Assembly (NCBI GenBank): GCA_900319925.1 | Contig: ONQE01000006.1 | Span: 23,487-77,359, forward strand | DNA from: an uncultured Bacteroidales bacterium | GTDB lineage: Bacteria > Bacteroidota > Bacteroidia > Bacteroidales > WCHB1-69 | DNA length: 53,873 nt | Direction: 5' to 3' | Part shown: piece by piece, positions 17,280 through 28,100 of the stretch | Layout: each line of letters begins with the position of its first letter | How positions within the stretch are numbered: position 1 is the first letter of the stretch | Notes under the pieces: model-generated | What the model was told of the DNA's origin: nothing | The model's database searches: none | Seen by the model: only the letters and a program-made list of their open reading frames with translations | Translations under genes and position numbers: made by a program

Positions 17280-19025
17280 ATAATACGCTCCCTTCCGAGC
17301 CATCAACTCCTCATGCGTGCCCTGCTCCACCACGCACCCGCCGTCGAGGACGCAGATACAGTCGGCGTGTTGGACAGTGGAAAGGCGATGCGCAATCATC
17401 ACAACCGTATGCTGCTTCGACAACGCCTCCACCGACTGCCTCACCAACATTTCCGATTCCGTGTCCATGGCGGAAGTGGCCTCGTCAAGCACCAACACAG
17501 GAGCCTTGCGCAGCACCGCTCGTGCGATACTCACGCGCTGCCGCTGCCCGCCGGACAACGCAACACCGCGATCGCCCACCACATGATGAAAACCATCGGG
17601 CAGCGACATCACGAAATCGTAGATGTTAGCGGCTTTGGCAGCCTCCTCCACCTCGGCCATCGTAGCAGGGCAACCCAACGTAATATTGTTGTATATCGTG
17701 TCATGGAAGAGCATCACATCCTGCGACACCAACGCAAACAGACGGCGGTAGTCCGCCACCCGATATCGGCTCACGGGAACGCCATCCAACAGAATCTCAC
17801 CACCCGAAACATCGTAGAAACGCATCAGCAGGTCAGCGAGAGTGGACTTGCCCGCACCTGAAGGGCCCACCAACGCCACCGTCTTCCCTTTCGGCACCGT
17901 CAGATCCACATGGGTGAGGACATTGGCATCCGAATAGGAAAAGGAGACATCGTGGAAGTGAATATCCCGAGTAAAACCCTCGACAGGCAAGGCATCAGCA
18001 GAATCCTCCACATTGTCCTCTATGGCGAGAAATTCGCGGATACGATCCATGGCCGCCTCGCCACGGCGAAAATCAGCAAACGCAGACGAGATATTCGAGA
18101 CAGGCGTGATGATTTGAGTGAACAGGGCGATATAGGTAATAAAGAGTTCTGCCGTCAGACCAGAACGCTCGGAGAGGACCAATGTTCCGCCTATGACCAA
18201 AACCACCATCACAGAAGAGACGCCAAGGAACTCACTCAACGGATTCGCCAAGTAACTCTGCCGATAGACTTTCTTCTGGTTCTGGTGAAACTCTTGGTTA
18301 AGACGAGCGAACTTGCGGTAAGCCCGCTCTTGAGCGTTGAAACCGTAGATAACACGCAAACCCGCCAAGGTCTCCTCCACATGAGCGAGTAAGACTCCGA
18401 GTCGCTCGCGGTAGGTCTTCGACGAGCGCTTCAGCAGATGCGCCAGGAAACCGATGATCAAGAACGCCACCGGCATCAACAGCACCGCCCAAAGGGAAAG
18501 CTGATAATCAATATAGAAGAGGAAGGCGAGGTAGCAAATCAGCGCGACAGGGTCTGTAAGGAACTTTTGGATTGAAGTCAGTACCGTGTATTCCACCTCC
18601 TGGGTATCATTCACCGCACGGGTCACCGCGTCTCCGCGGCTCTGCTTGGTGAAATAACCCAACGGTAGTGAAATCATCTTGTCATAGAGACGGTTGCGCA
18701 ATCGATAGAGGAAGTCGCTGCGCACATGAGCCATCACCCACTGCGAACCGTATGCGGCTAGATTCCTCAGAAAGAACAGCAACACCGCACAAACGATAAT
18801 CACCACCATCGATCGAGAGAGATTATCCAAGGGCACGAGCACTGCTATCTTATCCATCACAAAAGCCGACACCGGACTCAACCCCTCCAACGTTCCCCTG
18901 AACAGCAGCTTCACAAACGGCTCTATCATCACAAAGGTGAAAACCGTCAAGAGGACATAGAGAACATTCAACAAGAAGACCCCAAGCAAACGGAAAAAAT
19001 AACGAGAAACAAAAGCGCGTACCAT
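17259..19025 (-). CDS. MsbA-like ABC exporter (fused permease and ATPase)
   Basis: The 588-residue half-transporter has six membrane segments in the first 320 residues, then a nucleotide-binding domain. Walker A is GPSGAGKST (about 386), the signature is LSGGQRQRVSIARAVL (about 490), Walker B is VLVLDEATSAMD (about 512), with an H-loop IAHRLST. This is the family of MsbA-type lipid A flippases and multidrug exporters in the inner membrane; Bacteroidota orthologues are usually annotated as lipid exporters. Its final residues LVISS and its stop codon are encoded by heptamer repeats, so the original C-terminus may have been replaced. Upstream is heptamer array C without a canonical promoter. Confidence 0.9.
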   Translation of the reverse strand: MVRAFVSRYFFRLLGVFLLNVLYVLLTVFTFVMIEPFVKLLFRGTLEGLSPVSAFVMDKIAVLVPLDNLSRSMVVIIVCAVLLFFLRNLAAYGSQWVMAHVRSDFLYRLRNRLYDKMISLPLGYFTKQSRGDAVTRAVNDTQEVEYTVLTSIQKFLTDPVALICYLAFLFYIDYQLSLWAVLLMPVAFLIIGFLAHLLKRSSKTYRERLGVLLAHVEETLAGLRVIYGFNAQERAYRKFARLNQEFHQNQKKVYRQSYLANPLSEFLGVSSVMVVLVIGGTLVLSERSGLTAELFITYIALFTQIITPVSNISSAFADFRRGEAAMDRIREFLAIEDNVEDSADALPVEGFTRDIHFHDVSFSYSDANVLTHVDLTVPKGKTVALVGPSGAGKSTLADLLMRFYDVSGGEILLDGVPVSRYRVADYRRLFALVSQDVMLFHDTIYNNITLGCPATMAEVEEAAKAANIYDFVMSLPDGFHHVVGDRGVALSGGQRQRVSIARAVLRKAPVLVLDEATSAMDTESEMLVRQSVEALSKQHTVVMIAHRLSTVQHADCICVLDGGCVVEQGTHEELMARKGAYYQLVISS

Positions 19026-19044
19026 TAATAGACCTTAATAACTA

Positions 19045-19142
19045 TAAACATTAAACATTAAACATTAAACCCTAAACCTTAAACCTTAAACCTTAAACCC
19101 TAAACCTTAAACCCTAAACCTTAAACATCAAACCTTAAACAA
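19045..19142. repeat. Heptamer array C (TAAACCT family, 14 units)
   Basis: Fourteen in-phase 7-mers: TAAACAT three times, then TAAACCC and TAAACCT variants, ending TAAACAT, CAAACCT, TAAACAA. It lies between the giant-protein terminator and the ABC exporter start. It has the same unit count (14) as array B, but a different unit. Confidence 0.9.
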
Positions 19143-19144
19143 AA

Positions 19145-19177
19145 AAGGAGTTGCACGCTCTGTGCGTACAACTCCTT
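19145..19177 (-). terminator. Intrinsic terminator of the giant surface-protein gene
   Basis: AAGGAGTTG (19145-19153) pairs with CAACTCCTT (19169-19177), with an inner GCAC/GTGC extension. On the minus strand the stem is followed by a run of T (19141-19146). It starts about 20 nt after the stop of the 3,547-residue protein. Confidence 0.9.
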
Positions 19178-19197
19178 CGTATCATAGATAGCTAAGC

Positions 19198-22100
19198 TTA
19201 TCTCGCCATACGGGCGACAATAACTTTCTTCGTCACAACGTCAGCGTCGGTGCGGACCGTCATGATGTAGGAGCCGACAGACAAGCCGTTGACACCAAAT
19301 TCGAAGTAGTAGTTGTCGTTGTCGATGTAAGTTTCGCCGCTATAGACAACCTTACCAGTCAAGCTCGTGAGGGTCACGATGGCGTTGCCGTTCATATTGT
19401 GGACGCGAGCCTTGAGGGTCGTGGTCACAGCAGGAGCCGGGTTCGGCCAAACTTCCATATCAGGAGTGACTGCAGTTTCGTCAACACTCAGGACAGGAGC
19501 GACCTCAGGAGTCACAGGAGTCTCGTCAGCAACATCGGAAGGAGTAGAGTTCGGGCCAGTGACGTTGACAATGATAGAATCCGTGACAAGAAGCTTGAGA
19601 CCAGGTTTGTAAACCAAACCGTTCTGACCACCGAGGTGAGCGGTGTCATGGTAATTGAGACCACCCATGTGGTAGTTGTCCTCATAGTAGAGGTGGTTGA
19701 AGTCATCCTCGTGAGTAGTGGAGTAGAGTCTGTACACAACCTTGTACTCACCATTCAATCTGAACGGAACGTGCGTGGCATCCACCTTACGATCACCGAT
19801 GAAGTGCAACCAGAGATCGTCGTAAACGTTAACGTTGGTCAAACCGAGGTTGGTGTTCGGGAAGTGGTTACCGGCAGTAGCGACTGACGGATTAGCAACA
19901 GCGTAGTTGTACAGAGAAGTGTTGGAATTCGGAGAAGGAGTTCCATAGATGGACTGACCATTCAACCAGCCGAAGGATTGAGTAGAGACATACGGGAAAG
20001 TTGCGCCATACTCATTTGTGAAAATCTGAGTAGCGAAATACTCACCAACATGATCGTTAGAGATGATCTGACCATTGTAATAGAGGTCGAACTCCACATA
20101 CACAAGCTTGTCAACCATATCGCAATTGGTGTTAATCATCCAACCGTAGTCAAGGCCAACGGAAGCAGTGGAATCAGTGGCATAAGTAACAGCCTCGTAA
20201 GTGTGAGTAGCATTGACAGAACCATCAGCATTGTAGAAGATGAACTCAGGTCTGTCGGTGACTCTCACAGAAGCACCCGTCAGGGAAGAACCGACACAAC
20301 CGTTACCGTCAACAACCGTGACATTGGCAGTGGTGAACTCGACACCGTCAGCATAGACGTCAACGAAGATAGAGTTATCCGTGGTCGGCATCGTAGCAGG
20401 AACCATGTTGTCATAGTTACCCGTCACAGTGAAGTTGTAGCTGACATAACCAGGAGTTGCAACATACTCGATAGTCTCACCGCTACAAGCCTTGGCAGGA
20501 CCCGTAATCGTAGGAACAGGCAGCGTGTCGACGATAAGCGTCAGCGTGTCGCGGACAAGACCGCAAGCAGCACCGTTGTCATTGAGAGTGACAACCAACT
20601 TCTTGCCATTGTACTCAGCAGCAGTCAGGACAGTGTTGAAGTCGAATTCAGTACCATTGATCGTCCAAGCGGTATCATACTTGTCTTCGTTACCATTATA
20701 GGTGACGTTGAAACCAGTGTTCGCAAGCGTGATCTTCTGGCCTTCACAAATCTTGATTTGATCATTCAACGTAATCTCAGGAACGTCGTTGATGACAATC
20801 TGCTCGAACCAATCCGTGTAGACGGTCTCATCACATTCAGTGACCCAAGCGTAACGTACCCAAATGCCATAATAATCATTATACGTATCAAGATCAACAA
20901 CATACGTAGCCGGATCAACGGTATGGATAATAGCGTCATAAACCTCCCAATGAGATTCACCGGCCACCAGTTGAGCAGTACCAGTCCACTGAGGTTGAGT
21001 GGCGATGAAGGCGTTCAACACATCACCATTACAAGCGGGCTTGTAGGTAGGATCAACATGATTGTACGTCAGAACAGTAACCTGAGCAAAAGCCGTATCA
21101 GCACCGCAGTTCGGGGTAATGTTCGGAGTAGCAATCACTCTGATCTGGTCGCCCGTCTGGAACGGAACAGCAGCGTTCATGGCCAGGATATTAGTTCCAC
21201 GAACCACTTCGTAGGTCGTGGTGACCTCGGAAGGAAGATAGTTGGCGTAGTCATTGATCACAGCGTTGACAGTGGTAACCATCGCATCAACGGTGACGTT
21301 CGGACAAACCGTGACATTGGAAGCAGTGACATCCAACTTGCCAAGGATACGGAGGTCTTTGACCAAAGCAGTATCTTTACCACACTGGTTCGTCACGAAG
21401 TAGTAAACGAAGGCGTGAGGCAGAGCCTTGACAGCATTCACCAAAGCGTTGACATCAGCGACTGCCGTGTAATCAGCATCGGCATTGGCCTTGTACAACC
21501 AGCCTTGAGAAGTGGCATAATGCGTTTCAATAGCAGCAGTCAGCATCTGAGCGGCATCATCAACACACATATCAGAAGGAAGTTGTCCAATGGTAAGTGT
21601 CGGCAGAGGATTCACCGTAATCGCAACCGTATCAGAGGTCACATTATTCTCGCAACGATCAAGCATAGTGAAATAAATCTGCGTACCATTCTGAGAGTAA
21701 GTCAACACAGAACCGTCAGTAATATAACCAACAGTGGGCAAAGTATGAAGTTCCATATCTTCGAAATCACCCGTCACAAAGTCACTGTAGTGCAACTGTT
21801 CACCCTCACAATAGGTCTTGGGCAGGATGTGGTAGATAGTAGTGTCAACCACGATGGTAGCAGAAGCTGTAGTGTCAAGACAGAGACCATTAGCATTCAC
21901 AATGTTCAGGCTCATAACCTTATTGTGGTGCAGATAGTATCTCGGAGTGAAGGTGTAGGAAAGCTCAGCTTCCTCGTCATTAACCGTGTAAGTTTGAACG
22001 GTATTACCGTCAATCTTCAAAGTAACAGTGGCCGGATGACCGAAGGAAGAAACCATGAAGTTAATTGTAGCAGGCGAATTGTTACAATAAGAATCCTCTA

Positions 22101-25100
22101 AACCGAAGGTGTCGATAACCGGAGCCTTGCTCACGTCAAAGATAACGTCAGACTCAGCCTCACCGCAAGAGTTGGTTGCCACATACTTCACAATATGCGT
22201 GGTAGCAAACTCATAGTCAACAACGGTAGTGGCAGGAACCTCTACAAAGGTATTACCAGACTTGTACAAAGCCAGCCAAGCTGTGTTATTGGTGTTGAAA
22301 TCGTAAGAAGCAAAACGCGGAGATTGGGTATTGTACTTCAAATAACGACCCGTATGCTGAGCATTACTGATCTGGATATTCGAACCGATCATGGAAATAT
22401 TCCACTTAGCATTCGGAGCATTACCATCTTCAGTCAATTGAATTCCGTTAGAAGTCAAGCCCGCCGCATACTTGCCGATAGCAGCATTGTAGATAGAATA
22501 AGTGTTATCTTCATTCTGAGAAATCGTCCAAACACAGGAGGGAGCGACGTAATCGAATTGAGTAACATTCATTGCATCTAATGCATTACCCAAAGCCTGG
22601 TTAGACATAGCCTTTGTAGAAGTTGCATTGGTAATCATATAATCACCATCAGTAAGCTGAGACAAAGAAGTAACTTTAGTGTAACCAGAGTTTTCAGTAT
22701 CTAAGGCCATCCACTTAGTAGTACCCTCCAAACCATTCCAGTTGAGTTTGAATGAATCCACAAAGTCAGCCAAGGTGTAGTTCTCATTCTCACAGAACGG
22801 GTCCACAACCAATCTGGCAGGATCAATCTCAGGAGCAGCATACAACGTGATATTGTAAGTCACGATGCTGTCGCAACCCTTCAGCACACTCGTGTAGGTT
22901 CTCTCAACAGAGACGGTGTAAGGATAGGTGGCATCAGCGGGTTTCGTGATGATGTCGTTGGGGTTGATTTCGTAGGTCACACAGGCATTGGCCGTAACCG
23001 TCTCGTGGTCAAGGCGCTTGATAACGATAGGCAGGGAAGCGATGTTGGAGACACAACCTTGATCGCTATGAGACCAGGCACAGAAGGTGTTCGTGTCAGC
23101 CATCGTAGTACCGACAGTGTCGATCTGGTAACGTTGACCAACATAACCAAGCGTCCAGTTCGTATCGACAAGCGTCTTACCGTTAACAGAGTAAACTTGG
23201 ATAGAAATCGGATCATTCTCGCAGAAGTAAAGCGGCTCATCGAGATCAGCCTGCGTGTAATGAACGTCATTGACCACGAAACCGAGGACCGGCTTGGCAT
23301 TGACAATCACGCGAACAGTGGTATCGTAGCTGCAGCCCGTCAGCTCATTGTGAACCGTGAGGACATACAAACAACCAGCAGGCATGACGTGATCAACGAT
23401 GACGTCGATCGTGTTCGTGTTGGAGTAGCTCGGATCGGAGCAAGGAGCATTCCACTCATAGGTGAACGTGCCGGCACACTCGCTGCCATCCTCATAGTAA
23501 GCGTTACCAATGAGTTGTCTGGGTTCGTCACCAATACAATAGGTGAACGGAGCCGTATTACCATCATTGTCAACAATCGTGATCGTAGGAATACAATCGC
23601 TGTAAGAGATAGTAGCAGAACCTTCAGCCTCGCAAAGAGCAACGACATCCTTCACATAGAAACTGTAGCTCTTATTGGCGAGGTCCGTGAAGACATTGCT
23701 GACTTGCCAGTTTTCACCATCAAGGCTGTAGTTCAGAACAGCGGCAGGATTCGTGCTGTGAGCATAAATCGTAAGGGTACCGTCACCATCAACCTCGCTA
23801 CAGTAAGTAGTCGGAGTGGTCACAGTGCTGTCGACAATAACCTCGTAGAGATCGTCTTCCACAGAGATGTAACCATCAACAGTACAACCCGTCACAGTAT
23901 CGACAGCCAAGACGTGGTAACGACCAGCAGCGAGCCAATACTTAGTATGAGTCAACGGAAGCTCATAAGGCACCTCCATATTGATATTGTCGTCATTAGC
24001 ATCAGAGAAATAGTACATGAAGAAGTGAGCACCAGGAACGGTCTCAGTAGTCGGGACTTCAACCTTCACAGTACCGTCACCGGGCTTCTCAAACGTAGGA
24101 GCACACATGTGGTTCGGTGTGGAAACGAGCTGCATAGCCGGGAGTTGGTATTGATTGACCGTAATGGTGTCGGTCTTGACACAACCATAATTGGTAACAG
24201 CCGTGTAGGTATAAGTGCCGCTGGCCAGGTTGCTGAACGTAACCTGAGTGGCCGTGGTGGCAGAATCCTTCCAAAAGTCACCCATCTCAATCATATAGAG
24301 AGCCATCTTGGCATTACCGTAAGCGGTAACATTCATCGCAGAAGCATTGGTGTTCTTTAACGTAATGGTACCCAACTCCTCAACGCAAGAGGTGTTGATT
24401 GTGGAAGTGGCGGTGATAGCAGGATTGATGGTGTTTTTCTCAACATCGACTTGCTTGGTCACGCGGCAATAGTTGTTACCAATAGCCTCGATCTGGTAAG
24501 TACCTTCGTACAAGGAATTCCAAGTATAAGTAAGAGATCTCGGAGCAATCGTATCATAGGAGAAGTAACCATGCTTCTCAAGCAAAGCGAACTGACGGAA
24601 AGTGGAGTGGTTGCTCACAGTAATGGTACCGTCGGCAGTGTCAGCCACACAGAAATGGTTGGGAGTGATGTTGGTATTGATCGTCGGAGTAACGATAGTG
24701 GTACCAACAGTGACTCTTGCAGCGTTAAGAGAGCTACAACCCGTAGCAGGATTATAAGCAACGATGAAATAGCTGATAGGAGCAAGGTCCTTAATGGGGT
24801 TGTTGGTAGAATTGAGCGTAACATTGTTCAAGAGAGTGTCACCAGCAGCGGTATAAACCGTGTATTGCCAATTAGCATTGGAGGTAATACGAATTTGACC
24901 GTTGTAAACATTCTCAGGATTATTGTTATAATTGGTGTTATCGCAATTCGTGTTAGCAGTGACAGTCGTGGTAACCTCAGGTCTCGGAGCAGCATCTTCA
25001 AGAACGAATGTGGTATCATTCGTACAATGCGTGGAGAGCTGGATGGTATGGATGAGGTAACGACCCACAGAAAGGTTATTGTAGGAAGTAGCCGTGCCGA

Positions 25101-28100
25101 CGAGTTCGCCAAGGGCAACATCATCGAAACGATAGAGTTCATACGTGTAACCATTCTGAGCACTGATGTTCAACACACCATTGTCATTGGTACAAACGGT
25201 AACATCATTAGTAGTGAACTGAGGATTGATAGGAGCATTGCTGTTGTCGAGAATCTCAACTTGATAAGAACGCTCACAATCGTTAACGGTGTAAACCGTG
25301 AGGGTGTACATACCGGGTCTCAGAGAATCGAACGTAATCGTGTTCCACTCCGTGGGTTGATGGTCAGGATTGTCGGAAATCTTGAAGAAGTGGAAGAAAT
25401 CGAAATCGTTATGCTGCAAGTTGTAAGCATAACCCGTAGGAGCATGATTAACAACCAAAGCACCATTGAAGCGCTCGCACAAAGTGTTGGGCCACTTCTG
25501 AAGCTCAGGATCAGCACCTTGGAAATAGACCGTCAGGTTAGCGGTAGCGGAAGCGGTGCAACCGAGGGCATCCTCGATATTCACTTGGTAAGTGTAAACA
25601 CCAGGCTCCATAGCACCCTGGACATGATAGTTGGCACCATCATTGTTCAAGAGGTCATCATCGCTGCCAACGAGTACCCACTCGTATTCGACATCGCCAA
25701 TGGCGTTCGTAACAACGCTGGAGAAGTCAACACCAACTGCTTCGATTTCGCTCTGGCAGTCAGCAGCAGTAGCAGGATCAATAGTGACAGTCAGAACCTC
25801 AGCGGGTTTCAAGACATTCACCGCGAGGGAGCTGGTCTTGCCGCAAGGATTCTTGACGGTGATGGTCACAACACCAGTAGCAATGGTCAGCTCAGTGCCG
25901 GCAGCAGGGCTTTGGGTGTACCAATCGTCGCGCTCAATCGTAGCGAAAGCGTCAGTGTATTTAATCTGGTAGAATTCATAGCAATCGTCGGAAACGAGAT
26001 CGCTGGTAACGAGATCCTTGAAATCAGGAATAACGAAGATACAACCCTCTTGTTTCACAAGCGTGGTGTCCGGAATAGCGTCGATGAATTGCGGACCTTT
26101 GGCCTTAGCTTCGATGGTGTCGGTAACAGTACCCACACAACCGCGGTCGTCAACAACCGTCACAGTAGGATAGTACAACGTGTCGCACCACTCAGGAACG
26201 ATCGTCACCCAAGTCGTGTTGATGTGCGGAATGTCATTGACACTCTCACCGCTCCAAGTGTAAGCATTTTCAGCAACAGTCTGGCCTTCGACAGGATTGA
26301 CGATCACAGCTTGAATCGTGAGGTTACCATAGGTCGGGCAATAAGGCTCAACCTGGCCGTTCTCCACGATGTGGTTGATGATCACCTGCGGCAGAGCGCG
26401 GACATTGATGGTGATAGGCTCAGTCTCAGCTGTACAACCGTTACGGTCAGTGACAACCATCTTGAAGACGTAGTCGCCAACGCCCGGGAACGTGATGTCA
26501 GTCGTCGTGTCGGTAGCGGCGGTGAAGTTGACGGTTCTGCCGTTCACTTCAACCCACTCGTAGGTATAAGGAACGAACGGTCCAACGACGGTATCGTCCT
26601 TAATGTAAGTAACGTCGAAATGCAAAGTGGCGGTGTCGCCAAAGCAGTTGTTACCAGTGCTGGTGATAGAACCGGGTTCAATAGAGATTTTCTGCGGACG
26701 ATCGAGGAAGATAATATCTTGAGCATAGACATTACCGCATCTGTCGGTGATTTGAGCAACCACAGAGAGGTGATTCTTAGATCTGAAGATATTGGTACCG
26801 CCGATCGGGGATTCGTCAGTGTTCTCCCAGAAGAACTTCACCGTGCTCATCAGGTAAGCGCTGTCGGTGCAGTTGTCAGCCACATGCGGGGCAACAGCAT
26901 TGATGAACGTCATGCTGTCGGGAGAGTTGAAGGTGCAGTTGCCGCCCTCAACCGGGAAGAGACGCACATACGGGAACTCGCCCTCTTCGAAACGGAAGAA
27001 AGGCTTCGTAGTGTCGCGGGTCACATAAACGTGAGCGAACGTGACGGCATTGCCGCAATGATCCTTAACCGTGTAGGTTCTGGTCACGGACTCCACACAA
27101 GTGGTGTCAGAAATGCTGTTCACAGTAGTAGCGACATTGGCGATGTAAAGGAGATCCTTAGCGCAGTTGTCGCTGAACTCGATATCAGCAGCATTCTCAA
27201 GAGCGGCGATGGTCGTGTAAACAGGAGCGTTAACGCTATCGAGATGACAAGCGAAAACTTCCGTCGTCACCGTATTGTGATCAACCGTAGGAGCGATCGT
27301 ATCATTGGAGATGTAGTTGAAGGTCACAGGAGCGGACTTACAGCCGTTGCCATCGACGACATACACAGAAGCGGTGTAAGCGGTGTGGCAAGTATCCGTG
27401 GCATCGGTCTGGTTGTAAGCAACCTGATTCTTAGCTGCGGTGGTGTAACCCTCGCCGCTGACCAAGAGACGGATGTTAGGACGATAGCTGTTCACCTGTT
27501 TGCTGCTGGTAGCAGGGACAAACGGATTAGCACCGTAATATCTCATCACAGCATTGGTAGAGCTCGTATAGTTGAAGTACGCGACAGAACCAGCGACACC
27601 GGATTGGTCGTCAACCGTGATAACAATGTTCTGGGTGCCATCGTAAACGAAACCGTTCTGGAGTTCAATCTCTTTCCAGCCGGCAGGGCCGTTGAAGCTG
27701 AGGTTACCGCTGTAAACAAGGGTACCGGGCTCAAGCCACTGCTTGTTGGAATTGTTGAAGGAAACCGTATTCGTAGTGCCGATGTAAATCTTCACGTTCT
27801 CTCTCGTGACTAGGTTCGTGCCGGCATATTGGAAAGCGATCTTGGTGATCTCACCAGCGGCAAGGCTGGAGGCGGGAAAAATCTGTTGCGTGTAGTTGTA
27901 CTTGGCCTCGTTGCTGAAAGGATAAGCAGCAGACGTGGAAGTACCGGTACCAACGATGATCGTCTGAGCATCGACGAAAGCAACTTCGGAGCCGTTAAGC
28001 ATCACGGAGGTCACATCGCCGTCCCACTTGTAGGTGTATTGCGGGTCGGTATCGTTGGTGATGACATTGACACCCATCTGGACTTTGGTGCCGGGGCAGA

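Noticed and set aside
24451..27813. 1,120-residue open frame on the + strand opposite the giant gene (also 19978-22101)
   Set aside because: It is an antisense shadow: composition is biased to Ser, Arg, Val and Ile with no signal peptide, motif or promoter, while the minus-strand protein has a signal peptide, repeats and a sorting domain.
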